The notes beneath the pieces are model-generated. The model made no database searches. It was not told the origin of the DNA and was given only the letters and a program-made list of their open reading frames with translations. Positions 22,331 through 34,640 of a DNA stretch of 64,000 nucleotides are shown one piece after another. A program made the translations under genes and the position numbers. The stretch is from Laccaria trichodermophora (lineage: Eukaryota; Basidiomycota; Agaricomycetes; Agaricales; Hydnangiaceae): positions 620,001 to 684,000 of the forward strand of contig JACTVC010000014.1 in NCBI GenBank assembly GCA_018417955.1, in the 5' to 3' direction. Position 1 is the stretch's first letter, and the number at the start of each line of letters is the position of its first letter.

Positions 22331-25300
22331 CTAAAGTGCACCGATAGCGCTGGCTCTCTCCAGCAATCCATGAACTCGTCTATTCAATCGTTCTCCCTCC
22401 GCCTTGCGCTCCCAAATTTGATGTGAGGGACTTTTCTTCTTCGGCAACCACACTTTCCCTCCTTTCGCTTCTGCTCGCTTGGCATTCAGAGCAGAAAGGT
22501 CGACAACCCGTGGCGAAGACGAGAATTTGATGACATCACGGTACAACATCTTTGTTTCTGTGGTCAATCTTCGTAGTGTTGGTGGTGAATCGTTAATCTC
22601 GGAATCAGAGTCATCCGTGTCCGAGTTCCCTGACGGATCGAGAGGAGGAGTTGGCATCCTTGAGATGGGTTGTGGCAGCGGAGAAAGGGACTCTATTTCC
22701 CGGAGCAAGTCTTGGCCTTTGAGGAAAGAATTCTCTGTTCTGAGGTACCGAACGGTTCCACGGAGGGCTTCAATCTGTGCGGAAACATTAGACTGATAAG
22801 AAAAAGAAGTGATAGCAGGTAGTTACCTGGTCCAAAAGGTATGACGTTTCTAGGCTGCCTTCAATCGGTACATTTTCCGCTTCGACAGGTTGAGTTCCAA
22901 TTTCTGCAAAACCATCTAATCAGCAATGAACCTCAAAAAAAAGAAAACAATATGAGCATACGCTGCCGCTCCTGTCCAGCACTCAAGCTCTTCAACCTCG
23001 CATTCTCCTGCTCAATGGCATCGATGTCCGCCTGTAACTGCTCAATCGCTTCTTCATAGGCTCTCTCCTGTTTCTTGCCCTTGTTTATCTCCGTCTCAAG
23101 GTCAACAATGGTGTCTGCCTGCTTCTTGACGGTCTCCATGCGCCTCTCCATAAGCTCGATTTTGACTGTAGCCTCTTGAATGTTCTGGTCCTTGGCACGC
23201 AAAGTGCGCACCAAGCCTTGCATCTCATCGTTGAGAGAGGCTACTTTCCGTTCGGCTTCGATGTTGACTGCTAACGCAGCTTTGACCTCGGCAATCCTTG
23301 TTACCCAGGGTGCCACGCCAGTAACTGAAAGCGCTATTAGAATCATGGACGTGACTGGCGACAACAAAAAAGAAAACGCACTGTTCAAAACGCTCTCGTT
23401 TTCCAGGACAAGTGGCAGTAGCTTGGTACCTTCCTCAGTGAGATGCGTAATAGAACCGCCGACAACTTCCCATGTCGATGCACCTGGCTTCATGTCTTTC
23501 GCTACAGTAGATGTCGCAGTCTGCTTGACGATGCCAAGGACAGTCGTCAATTGGAAAGCAGACTTTGCACTGCGGGCGTCACCGAGATGGGGCATGAGGC
23601 CTTGAGCCAACTAGATGATTCGCGTCAGAGACAGTAGAAGGTACTCCAACACAAAAAGATACATACGGAAAATCCGAAGTTCACAAGATCTGCAACGTGG
23701 TCGCTCAGGGCTTTCATCTGAGGAATGAGATGAGCTTTCAATGCTGTTGAATCCTGAATCAGGTCTTCGAGTCGTTTTGTAAGTTTCCTGTGCCACAGAG
23801 TCAGAATTACAGGGCGTAGTCACGGTAAAAGAAACCGACTTTGACAACGTTTTAGCACCCTTGCACTGTTCGAGGAGTTTCAACAGCGGCTCGAAAAGTT
23901 CCAAATCAATATCATAGCCTCCCATGTCCAATTCTACGTCTGTAGCGATGCATTAGCTCCCATCAGCATCTTAACTATACGGCACACACCTTTGTCGTTG
24001 ATGGTAGCCTCCACAGCCGTTTTCGTCAGACGCAAAGACGCAGAGCACATGTCCAGGTCCAAATCCAACGCCATAAGATATCCCAGTTCGCGCTCTGCCA
24101 AATCATAATCGAAGCCATCAAAGTACGTTTCCGCCAAATGATCAAATTGCGCTTGAATCCTATTTCGCAAAGTAGATTAGCACCTCAAAAAAAAAAGGAC
24201 GATGGGTTGAAAGTCGTACTTGACAATGTCATTGACACACTCTCCTTCCTTAAAGTCATCGCGACGAAGCAAACCAATATGCATATCGATTCGCTTTTCG
24301 AGGGGGGCGATTTCTGGATAGAGCCGGCCGATGTTGAGGAAAGTCTCGACATCACATTTACGGAGGATCGCTGCAAAGCGCTTGCAGAGGGTTGATAGGC
24401 CAGAGACACGGCCTCTCATCTACGAAACGGATTAACAAAGTAATACGGAAAACAAAGGGACTTACTTCGCATATGCCAACAAGTGCCTCGGAGACAGGAC
24501 CGTTGAGAGCGTCGGGCAATCCATGAGCTTGCGTAACGACCGTATTGATCAAGTCCACTTTGGCTGCCATCCGTTGGAAGAACATGTAACACCTAGTGGC
24601 GTCATTGTCCGAGTCAACATAAATTTGCGGCAAATATGGCTGTGTTGTTCTTTCAGACGAGAACTGGGATTAAGAGAACAAAAGCAAACCTGAACGATCT
24701 CCAACATCTCTTTGTGTTCTTTAGCTTCCCACTTCGCTAGTTCCAGATCTATACTCCTGGCTTGGTTCTTGGCAGCAGATGATTGTAACTTGAGGTTGAG
24801 CGACATCATAGCGGCTGTTTGGGACGCTGCTCTGTCTGATTCAGACTGTGCGGACTGTGTTTGGGCCCGTAGGCTATCGAGATCACTTTGAGAAAAGCAT
24901 TTGAGATAGTGAGACGAGTGGAATAGGAAAAGGAGCACCTCTGAAGCTGCATAACGAGTTCCCTGAACTGATTGATGGTGTTTTCGAAGTCCAGACAAGT
25001 TTCTTCCAAGGTTTCTATTTTATGAACGTGTTCGCGAATTTGCAGGTCCCTTCGGTCTATACAAAAATGGACTGTGAGAGGGATTGCAATGAAAAGCAAC
25101 GCCATAACACACCAAGATCTTCATGGAGTTGTTTTTCTGTTTCCATATGATTCTCCTCGAGCTCATCATTGAGCTCTTTGAGGGCCTCGAGGTCTTCGAT
25201 TGTGATGCGCATCTCTTCAATTTTCTTGGATGGATAAAGGGTTAGCGCAATTAGATAGTGCGTAGGCTTGACTTACCTCGCCCAGCATTAAGTTGCGCTC

Positions 25301-26840
25301 CGTCAACTGGACAAGCATCTCTTCAGCACCCAAGGCATCGTCTAACTGCAGTTTCAGGTCTTCGATTTGAGTTTCCGCGTTGGACAGTTTGATCAAGGAT
25401 TCCTCATATTGTGCTGCGCCATAGGATAAGCGTTCTGAATAACACCGGAGGATTTAACTGACATTGAAGTTCGTCAATACCAACAATATCCTTTTCCATC
25501 TCTGATATCCGCCTTCTCTGCTCCTGTTCTGTTTCTTGCGACAAGTCTCGAAGCTTAATGAGGGCCTCTTTCAAACGTTCGTTGTGTTTCTCGAGCTGGA
25601 TATACGCCATTGATGATTTAGCAGTATCATCGCTTGATTGACCAGGACCTCCTCCCGAATTTAGTACCCCGTTCTCAACTTCCAACACTGCCAACTTCTC
25701 CTTAATCTCCTCCAACTCGGCCTCCGCAAGCTCTGCCCTTTCTTCTGCAACCTCCTTATCCAACATGGCCATCTCCAAGTGCTCCTGCGCATCTGCCACC
25801 CGCGTGTCAGAAAGTTGAGAGAGCTGCAACGAATCGGCGAGTTCTCTCCTCGTGGCTATTAGTTCTGTTTGCAGCGAATTGAGCTTGGCCTGTAATTTGG
25901 GACGAAGAGCGACAAAGGATTCGGCTTCTGAGAGCCGTGTCTCGAGTTCGCGAACATGTCGGGCGTCATCAGTGCGTTTGGCTTCGAGGACACGAACTTT
26001 AGCTCGCAGTTCTTGAAGTTCTTGTTCGTCGGCAGGTGGCCTTCCTAGGGGTGAGGCAGCCCTAGACGGTGGCCGTCCATTTGCTGGCGTTGCACCTAGA
26101 TGAGATGAGGGTGGTTGTGGCGGCGGTGAGGCTTGTCGGGGTGGCAAAGTGAGTGGTGATGATGTTCTGGGAGCAGTGCCATTTGGTGAAAAGATGTTTG
26201 GTGGAGACTCGCGTGACGCCGAGCTAGGAATCTCCTGTGAGGCTGATCGAAATGCCAATGACTTGCGCGGTTGTAGGGAAAGTGGAGGTGTTCGTTTCGT
26301 GGGTGAAGCTGGTGGTGGCTTTGCAAGTCGCGAGCCCAGCGCGGCTGGTGTCGTCAGCAAAGTTGTGGGTACCGGAGCTGCTACTGGTTTGACAGGACTT
26401 GCAGAGCGTGGAGAGGGGTTGGAAGATGGGTTGGAAGATGGCGGGCTGCGAAAAGAGTTTGCCCGTAGTAATCCTGACGCGCTTGATGTCCGTTGGTGAC
26501 CCACAGTCGGACGAGTTGTGAGAGGTGGAGGCTTCGGCACCTAACGAACCTTCAATTCTCATAGATACCTTCCAATCTCAAAGCAGATTCGTACCGTGCT
26601 AGGACCCGCATCGAGCTCTGAACCATGAACTCCTTTGATTTGACTCTGCCGAATGAATACGCCGTAGTTAATCTTGCATGTAAAGTAATGGATTCCGTTG
26701 ACGGATCCGTCGTTCTTGCCATTAGGTTCGTACAACTCTACGCCGACCCATTTCCCAATAGCGAAAGATGTCGGGCCAATAAAACGAACAACACCGCGTC
26801 CTTGAGGAATAGTGACAATGGTACCTAAAGGAGGATCCAT
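22331..26840 (-). CDS. NIP100: dynactin large subunit p150-Glued
   Basis: Full gene with about a dozen exons. Exon 1 is 26840-26595; exon 2 starts at 26540 and ends before the GTCAGT at about 25470. The N-terminal CAP-Gly domain (residues 5-75, [29 protein letters not shown]) binds microtubule plus ends and EB1. A Ser/Pro/Lys-rich basic stretch follows, then long coiled coils ([16 protein letters not shown] onwards) and the conserved dynactin domain over about 24.6-22.9 kb. The C-terminus is charged ([20 protein letters not shown]). Dynactin activates cytoplasmic dynein for nuclear migration and vesicle transport in hyphae. It is the source of at least four fragmentary copies in this window (11.8, 28.7, 32.7-34.3 and 36.9-37.8 kb). 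It is divergent from HNH copy 1, with a 403-base spacer. Confidence 0.93.
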
Positions 26841-27243
26841 GTTTCAAGGGTGTCTCCTCCGTAAACAAAGAATGTTTCGTCGACAAAGTCGATTATGAAG
26901 AGGTCGTGAAAGCTCGACGACAAGGAAAGAACATAGGGGATTATGCAAGGATTAAGAAAGGTAAACAGGCCTGATAGGGCTAGAAACCGTGACGTGCGTT
27001 TGCCAACTGTGCCCGGCCCGGTCCCCCGCTCACGACCTCGACTTCACACAATCTTCTATGCCCCAGAGCAGTTTACCATCCAAAATTCATATTTCTGTAA
27101 CAGATTCTACTGTCAACTATTGAAGCCAATCGACGCGATTGTAAGCCCGTTGGCTGCTCATCTCGAACGAATAGGGCCTACGTCCGCTGTTCGAGAAATG
27201 TCTCTAGTTTGTCTCTTCTCTAACAGCTCTGACCAGTAACCGT
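26841..27243. promoter_or_regulatory. divergent spacer between dynactin and HNH copy 1 (repeated)
   Basis: Intergenic region between two divergent starts, so it must hold both promoters. Blocks of it recur upstream of every HNH copy (11735-11832 inverted, 29890-30247, 34350-34640, and a remnant at 37840-38130), including GAAAGCTCGACGACAAGGAA and, further on, GGCCTACGTCCGCTGTT. Because the spacer travels with the gene, each copy may keep its own promoter. Promoter activity is inferred. Confidence 0.55.
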
Positions 27244-28470
27244 ATGGGTTTTTCTCTGCGCTCGCTTTTCAAGAAAAAGGATAAAATGTCCAAAAAACAC
27301 GAGAAGCCACACCAGAAAAGGGAACCTAGTGTTGCTTTAACCGGTCTCCTCACACTCGAAATATACTCGCATCACGTCCGTCTATATTCCGATCCTGCAC
27401 CAAACTTATCAGACAATGCTCTTGCCATCGCATCCATGACCCTGGGCGACAACTCTCCAGACACCACCTCGATCCAGCTCCTCAGTGGATCCCTCACCGA
27501 CTTTCTTCAGTACTCACACAAAGAGGCGTCAAAATGGCTGCTCGACATTGCACACGACATTTGCGATCCCGTCCGTCGCAGGGGTTCATTAGAAAAACAG
27601 ATGGGGCCGCAGCACTGGCTTGCAGTTGCCGACACAGATCCCCTCACTGCGCCGGTATATCGCTACCATCTTCATACGGGAGTGACGGTTGGTCTTGCAA
27701 AAATCAGTCGCCGTGAAGGAAGGTCTTACACCAGCACAACTGGAAATGCAACGACAATGGCTAATCATGTCAGGCAGCGTGATGGTGAAAGGTGCTGGGT
27801 GACAGGAGCAACCGGTACACTGACCAACAGCCATATTTGCCCCAAGCGCATGGGGGACTATACGGCCAGAATTATCTTTCAAACATTCACAGGCAATAAC
27901 CCTTCTCCCGATCTCACTATTTTTCATGAGATTTTTGGCTTGAGTCTGCTAAGTTATCTGGACACTTTATTTGACACCTATCAGTTGGGCTTTCATTACA
28001 TTGCTCCAGTGAGAAGTTATCGTCTTCTCATCTCCAATTTTTATTATTGATCAACCCTTTAGCAAATCTATGAGTGCCATGTGTTTGCTAATTCAGACGA
28101 TGAAGATTATACTCTATTTGCAACATTTCGAAAAGGATGCAACAACTTCAACCAGCCTCTCCTCCATGGGCGACGTGTAGGCCCTCCTAATCCCCTCCAC
28201 AACAATAATCCCCCAGCAGGTCTTTTTCGCTGGCACTACCTACAGTGCGTGATTAAGAAGTTTGGACACCATCAGTATACAGACCTTCAGAATATCAATT
28301 TCTATGAATTTCCTCTTCGAATGAAAGGGGATTCTGATGATGATGGCACAGACAGTGAGTTCCAATGGCCATCCATGGTTTTCGATCTAGGAAGGAATGT
28401 AGAGAAAAGCCTGGAGGAGTCTGCACAGTCCCATCGTGCAGTTCAGAATTGGATTGATTCTTTGCCTTGA
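27244..28470 (+). CDS. HNH-domain protein, array copy 1 (intact)
   Basis: Exon 1 is 27244-28008 (255 codons), the intron 28009-28062 (54 nt, GTGAGA...TTTAG), exon 2 28063-28470; 390 aa with no stop or shift. The layout is as in copy 0: basic N-terminus (LFKKKDKMSKKHEK), a conserved LLTLEIYSHHVRLYSD block, and ISRREGRSYTSTTGNATTMA before the HNH core (RDGERCWVTG, NSHICPKRMGD, residues about 176-200). The C-terminus has PPAGLFRWHYLQCVIKKFGH and the acidic GDSDDDGTDSEFQWPSM. HNH proteins of this type are widespread in agaricomycetes and their role is unknown. Sits directly next to the dynactin promoter. Confidence 0.85.
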
Positions 28471-28479
28471 TGTTTCTTG

Positions 28480-28656
28480 ACAGATTGTGCTTGGTAACCA
28501 GTTAACCTCCCAACCTATAATTCTTAGTATTTTTCCCATAGTGTCTTTAGATCTGGACCCAATTGCCACATTCAAATTGTCTTGAGCTAGTGTCAGATTT
28601 TGAGTCCATGCTCAATTAGTCAAATAGACTACCACAATTGCTCGTAAAAACTCCAT
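28480..28656. repeat. 3' flank shared by HNH copies 1 and 2
   Basis: The stretch with GTGTCTTTAGATCTGGACCC and GACTACCACAATTGCTCGTA is repeated with few changes at about 31490-31650 behind copy 2. A weaker version lies behind copy 3 (about 35960-36060). It defines the right part of the duplicated unit. Confidence 0.7.
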
Positions 28657-29027
28657 AAACGGATGATTTGCGTCAGCTGGTCGAAATGTAATGACTTGCG
28701 TGGAGTTGGTGGTGGCTTTGCGGGTCGCAAGCCCAGCGCTGCTGGCGTCGTCAGCAAGGCTGTGGGTACTGGAGCCGCTACTGGTTTAACAGGACTTGCA
28801 CGGCGTGGGGAGGGGTTGGAAGATAGATTGGAAGAATGGGGGGCTGCGAAAAAAATTTGCCCGTAGTAATCCCGATGTGCTTATGTCCGTTGGTGATTCA
28901 CAATTGGTCGAGTTGTGGGGGGCGAATGTTTTGGCACATAACAAGCCTTCAATCACATACCCTTCAATTCTAGAGCAGATTCGTACCGTGCTAGGACCCG
29001 CATCGAGCTCTGAACCATGAATTCCTA
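28657..29027 (-). pseudogene. dynactin p150 5' fragment (array unit B, part 1)
   Basis: It matches dynactin around 26240-26635 on the minus strand (Ser/Pro-rich region back to CAP-Gly, [10 protein letters not shown]). It starts with GATGATTTGCGTCAG, sequence that in real dynactin belongs near 23610. The fragment thus carries an internal deletion joining two distant parts of the gene. It is cut by the insertion at 29028-29690. Confidence 0.75.
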
Positions 29028-29690
29028 GATGACAGCAGCGTTCCTGATGAGGCAAGTCTGCATCGATAGTGGGTCCAGATAGTAATACGTACCATTCTGA
29101 TACGAAAAACCTAGAACTTGCAAGCCGCATGTCCTTGTTGGGAGGAAGCGAGAGGTGGAATCAAAATGATCACAATCACGTATTCGGACGCGACGTGATT
29201 TATATTCCATGCACCGTTCATAGTCTATCATTGACGGAATAATCTTCGTGGATAGATCACACTCGCAGAAAGGGCCCTGAATGGGAAGCGTTCGACTGAA
29301 CCCAGATAGGCCATCGCAAATGTGTGTTCAATGCGTGAAGTTCTAGACGGTCAAGTTCTTGCTCATTCCTTTTTTTCCAGTCCTAGTCAGAATCGGTCTT
29401 CGTGGACGTAGGAGCTTTCAGATAGGGTTGAGGGGCTGATGGTTGACGCTGTCTAGTTCGCACTGCTCATGAGGAATGGTAGGGCATATGTGGAAGAAAA
29501 AACAATGGCTTACTGGACGAGCCCCATCCCAAACTTCAAAAACGTCCATCGCCCCATCGGAAATCTCAATCCATCTTTAAACCAACAAAAGTCGTTCGTC
29601 ATTTAAAGGCGATTTTGAAAGCCCTGTCGGCCACGGTACCAACTGGTTGTGCAAACTGGTGATGGCTGGGCTAAGTTGGTGATATGTGCG
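29028..29690. other. insertion of unknown origin inside the dynactin fragment
   Basis: Compared with the homologous places at 26635 and 34135, where CTCCTTTGATTTGACTCTGC is continuous, about 660 bases are inserted here. No clear inverted ends or target duplication were seen. A short minus-strand frame (SRRVRIRDCDHFDSTSRF) may be a gene scrap, but I do not recognise it. Confidence 0.5.
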
Positions 29691-29925
29691 AATTTGACTC
29701 TGCCGAATGTATACGCCGTAGTTGATCTGGATTCCGTTGACGGAACCGTCGTTCTTGCCATTGGCTTCGTAGAACTCTACGCTGACCCATTTTATAGCGA
29801 ACGATGTCGGGCCAATAAAACGAACAACACCGTATCCTTGCTAGCTTGCTGCTTGAGGATTAGTGACGATGGTACCAGGCTGGATCCATGTTTCAAAAGT
29901 GTCTCCTCCGTAAACAAAGAACATT
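29691..29925 (-). pseudogene. dynactin p150 CAP-Gly fragment (array unit B, part 2)
   Basis: Continues the CAP-Gly homology after the insertion, with small deletions relative to 26640-26860. No open frame remains. Confidence 0.7.
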
Positions 29926-30247
29926 TCGTCGACAAAGTCGATTATGTCGAGGTTGTGAAAGCTCGACGACAAGGAAAGAACATAGGGGACTATGCAAGGA
30001 TTAAAAAAGGTAAACAGGCCTGATCAACTGTGCCCGGCCCGGGTCCTTGCGCTTCCGTCAATACAGCTCAAACTTCAGATATGCCTGAGCATCCAGAATC
30101 CAAATCTCTGTAACACATTCCACTGTCAACTATCAGCGCCAATCGTCACGGTTGTAAAAAAGAACAAGGCCTACGTCCGCTGTTTGAGGAATGTCTCTAG
30201 TTTGTTTCTAGTCTAACTTCAGCGGAGTCCCACCTCTGACCAGTAAC

Positions 30248-31464
30248 ATGGGTTTTTCTCTGTGCTCGCTATTCAAGAAAAAGGATAAGATGACCAAAAA
30301 ACACAAGAAGCCACACCAGAAAATGGAACCTAGTGCTGCTGCAACAGGTCTCCTCACACTCGAAATATACTCACATCACGTCCGTCTATATTCCGATCCT
30401 CCGCCAAACTTATCAGACAATGCTCTTGCCATCGCATCCATGACCCTCGGCGACAACTCTCCAGACACCACCTCAACCCAGCTTCTCAGCGGATCCCTCA
30501 CTGACTTTCTTCAGTACTCACACAAAGAGGCGTCAAAATGGCTCCTCGACATTGCACATGACATTTGCGATCCCGTCCGTCGCAGGGGTACATTAGAAAA
30601 ACAGATGGGGCCGCAGCACTGGCTTGCGGTAGCCGACACAGATCCCCTCACTGCATCGGTCTATCGCTACCATCTTGATGCAGGAGTGACGGTCGGCCTT
30701 GCAAAAATCAGTCGCCGCGAAGGAAGGTCTCAGAGCAGCACAACTGGAAATGCGACGACTATGGCTACTCATGTCAGGCAGCGTGACGGAAGGTGCTGGG
30801 TGATGGGACAAACCCGTCCATTGATCAATAGCCATCTTTGCCCCAAGCGCATGGGGGACTACATGGCCAGAATTATCTATCAAACATTCACAGGCATTGA
30901 CCCTTTTCCCGATCTCACCATTTTTCATGAGATGTTTGGCTTGAGTCTGACAAGGAATCTGGATGCTTTATTTGATGTCTATCAGTTGGGCTTTCATTAC
31001 ATTGCTCTGGTGATAAGTTCTTATCTTCTCATCTCCAATTTTTTTATTGATCAACCCTTTAGCAAACTTATGAGTGCCATGTGTTTGCTGATGCAGTTGA
31101 TGAAGAATATGACCTATATGGAACAACAGGAAACAACATCTTCAACCTGCCCCCCCTTCATGGGCAATGTGTACACCCTCCCAACCCCCACCACATCAAT
31201 AATCCACCAGCAGGACTCTTCCGTTGGCATTACCTACAGTGTGTCATCAAGAAGTTTGGACACCATCAATACACAAACCTTCAGAATATAAATTTCCATG
31301 AATTACCTCTTTGAATGGAAGGTGATTCTGATGATGATGGCACAGACAGTGAGTTGCAATGGCCATCCATGGCTTTTGATCTAGGGAGGAGTGCAGAGCA
31401 AAGCCTGAAGGAGTCTGCAGAGTCCCACCGAGCAGTTCAGAACTGGATTGATTCTTTGACTTGA
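30248..31464 (+). pseudogene. HNH-domain gene, array copy 2, premature stop
   Basis: Exon 1 (30248-31009, 254 codons) and the start of exon 2 (31063 onwards) are open, and the HNH core is kept (DGRCWVMG, NSHLCPKRMGD with Leu for Ile). In exon 2 the conserved FPLRMKGDSDDD region reads ELPL-TGA-MEGDSDDD: the CGA arginine codon of copy 1 is TGA here (31312-31314). Downstream sequence to 31464 is still in frame. The donor is GTGATA instead of GTGAGA. A 337-residue truncated protein with the HNH core could still be made. This copy is probably a young pseudogene. Confidence 0.8.
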
Positions 31465-31647
31465 TTTTCTTGACAGGTTGCACTTGGCAACCCCCCCACC
31501 TATAATCCTGAGTATTTTTCCATAGTGTCTTCAGATTTGGACCCAATTGCCACATTTAAGTTGTCTTCACTTAAGCTAGTGTCAGGATTTGAATTCATGC
31601 TCAATTAATCAAATAGACTACCACAATTGCTTGTAAAAACTCCATAA

Positions 31648-32085
31648 ACATGGCTACAACCTCCCCATGGAAAGGTGGTATGTGAGTAAGGCAACACATT
31701 TTGTGCTAAATTGGGTAGAGTCAGATGCAAGATGTCTGCAACTTTGGGCTGGAAATGAACATGAGTCAAAATGGTAGGTGACATCTGTCCGTCGTCTGAT
31801 AAAGATGGGTAAGCAATGCCATTCGCCAGGGATTTCAGGGCGTTGGCAAAGGATGAGGTTCGACGAAGGGTTCTGTCACTTCGACTGAGACCGGTTCGAT
31901 CCCTAACAGTATAGTGGAGATTATTGTTGCAGAGAGGTAACCCCAAGGTGAGGAGATGCACGTCGATCAACAGGCGCCGTTGGGAGGGATGTTCAGTGAT
32001 GTTGCATCCAAGCGCCGCATGCCCATAATATAGTTGACAACATTTATGGCGACTTCTGGATACGGATCAACAGACAATTTGGGTA
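31648..32085 (-). pseudogene. KOG1/Raptor fragment (array unit B)
   Basis: The minus strand matches the KOG1 region about 41020-41560 (LSVDPYPEVAINVVNYIMG, TLRRTSSFANALKSLANGIA, THVHFQPKVADI). Frames are broken. It is fused upstream (at about 32085-32100) to carboxylesterase sequence, the same abnormal junction seen in unit C. Confidence 0.8.
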
Positions 32086-32540
32086 TCCAAACTTGAAAGC
32101 ACTTGGTCGCGGTCAGAGCACACTCGTAGGGAGACACGGCCTTCAATACCTTTTGCCAGACCTCTTCCCGTTCTTGTTCTGTCTTGGGCCGCTGACATTT
32201 CAATTATCTCCCTCCGAAACCGGGCCCCTCAAATTTCCTTCCTCCACCGTGGATGCACATTTCAACCTTTGGCCAGCTCCGAGAGGCAGAAGGAAGTGGC
32301 GGTCACCTTTACTAAAGAAAAAAAAGAAGGATAAGTTCATCTTAATACGGCAGAGAAGAGACTGACTGACGGTCGCGCAAAAGGGACGCCAAGGAATTTC
32401 GGGAAAGTGATCCTTGACTCAATCTGGGAATACAGTATTATTTTGTTTGACTGTGGAGTTGTCAGCGTGGGGAACACCCGCCGCAGCAGTAGTGAAAGCA
32501 ACGAACAAGATGTTGATAGCGACAAGCATGATTTTGGTGA
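32086..32540 (-). pseudogene. carboxylesterase N-terminal fragment (array unit B)
   Basis: The minus strand recalls the start of the esterase gene at 53937: leader-like SLSTSCSLLSLLLRR, FPKFLGVPFARPSVSL and, further on, SPYECALTATKCF (cf. VPPYEGTLSATKYG). Frames are disrupted, and about 150 extra bases lie between the GDR and PYE parts compared with unit C. Confidence 0.7.
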
Positions 32541-32699
32541 TCAAAATCGAGACAGGACTTTCGGCTGAAGTGCGAGAAGGAACTGGCGTGATGTCCTTTA
32601 TACGATATGAACAGTACGAAGCTGAAATCTTGTCAGTGTGGATCCCAGAACGCGAATGGATTGTACCTTCAATCGACTATTGTCGTCTTCCGCATCGAA

Positions 32700-33745
32700 C
32701 AGAAGCAGGCCAGGTTAACGTTAGAATAAGCCTGAGCGAATGGGATTGTTTCAGTGGTCAATATTCGCAGTGTTGGTAATGAATCATTAATCTCGGAATC
32801 GAACTCGTCCGTATCCGAGTTCCCTGACGGACCGAGAGGAGTCGGGATCCTTGAGTGGGGCTGTGGCAGAAGAAACTCTAATTCCTGGAGCAAGTCTTGG
32901 CCTTTGAGAATTTTCCGTTCTGAGATACCGAACAATTCGACGGAGGGCATCAATCTATGGGAAAACATTAGGCTAATAAAAAAGAAGTGACGGGAGGTGA
33001 TTACCTGGTCCAAAAGGTATGGCGTTTCTAATCTACCTATAATCGGCATGTTTTCCGTTTCGACAGGTTGGGTTCGAATTTCTGCGAAACCATCAAATCA
33101 GCGATGAACCCCAAGAAGAAAACAATATGAGCATACGCTGCCGCTCCTGTCCAGCGCTCAAGCTCTTCAGTCTCGCATTCTCCTGCTCAATGGCGTCGAT
33201 GTCCGCCTGTAACTGCTCAATCGCTTCCTTATAATATCTCCTGTTTCTTGCCCTGGTCTCAAAGTCAACAATGGTGTCTGCCCGCTTCTTGACGGTCTCC
33301 ATGCGCCTCTCCATAAGTTCGATCTTAACTGTAGCCTCTTGAATGATCTGGTCCTTAGCGCAAAGTGCGCACCAAGCCTTGCATCTCATTGTTGAGTGCT
33401 TGTGTTGACTGCCAGCGCAGCTTTGACCTCAGCAATCCTTCCTACGCCAATAACTGAAAGCGCTATCAGAATCATGGGCAGGACTAGCGACAAAATAAAA
33501 GATGCACCCTTGAAAACGTTCTCGTTTTCCAGGACAAATGGCAGTGGCCTGCTACCTTCCTCAGTGAGATGCGTAATGGCGCCGCCAACAGCTTCCCATG
33601 TCGATGCGCCTGGCTTCACATCTTTTGCCACAGTAAATGTCGCAGTCTGCTTGACGATGTCAAGGACGGTCGTTGACTGGAAAGCAAACTTTGCACCGCG
33701 GCGTCACCGAGATGCGGCATGGGGCCTTGAGCCAACTAGATGATT
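32700..33745 (-). pseudogene. dynactin p150 3' fragment (array unit B)
   Basis: The minus strand follows dynactin from about 23625 down to 22555 ([24 protein letters not shown], [33 protein letters not shown]), including intron positions. Small deletions break the frame. At 33733-33750 it is joined to the dynactin 5' part through GATGATTCGCGTCAG. Confidence 0.85.
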
Positions 33746-34349
33746 CGCGTCAGCTGATCGTATTGCCAATGACATGCGCGGTAGTAGGGAAAGTGGAGGT
33801 GTTCGTTTCGTGGTGAATTTGGTGGTGGCTTTGCGAGTTGCGAGCCCAGCGCTGCTGGTGTCGTCAGCAAGGCTGTGGGTACTGGAGCCGCTACGGATTT
33901 AACAGGGCTTGCAGCGCGTGGAGATAGGTTGGAGGATGGTTTGGAGGATGGGGGGCTGCGAAGAGAATTTGCCCAAATAATCCTGACGCGCTTGACGTCC
34001 CACAGTCGGATGAGTTGTGGGGGGTGGAGGCTTCGGCACCTAGCAAAGCTTCAATCCGCATACCCTCCAATTTCAGAGCAGAGATTCATACCGTGCTAGG
34101 ACCCGCATCGTGCTCTGAACAATGAACTCCTTTGATTTGACTCTGCCGAATGAATACACCGTAGTTGATCTTGCATGTAAAGTAATGGATTCCGTTGACG
34201 GAACCGTCGTTCTATCCATTGGGTTCGTACAACTCTACGCCGACCCATTTTCCGATAGCGAACGATGTTGGCCCAATGAAACGAACAACTTGAACACCGT
34301 GTCCTTGAGGAATAGTGACGATGGTACCTAAAGCTAAAGGAGGATCCAT
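33746..34349 (-). pseudogene. dynactin p150 5' fragment (array unit C)
   Basis: It matches dynactin from about 26240 to 26845 (basic region, intron 1 and CAP-Gly). Together with 32700-33745 it is a dynactin copy lacking about 2.6 kb of its interior. The frame is broken in CAP-Gly. It is followed by the HNH spacer and copy 3. Confidence 0.85.
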
Positions 34350-34640
34350 GTTTCAAAAGTGTCTCCGTAATTGGAGAACGTTTCGTGGACAATGTCGATT
34401 ACGAAGAGGTCGTGAAAGCTCGACGACTAGCAAAGAACACAAGGGGATTATGCGAGGAAAAGGGCTGGAAACCGTGACGCGTGACGCACGCCCAAGCATA
34501 CCGTCATCCAGATCAACTATTGAAGTCAATCAACACGATTGTAAGCCCGTTGGCTGCTTATCTCGAATGAATAAGGCCTACGTCCGCTGTTTGAGAGATG
34601 TCTTTAGTTTGTCTCTTGTCGAACAGCTCTGACCAGTGAC

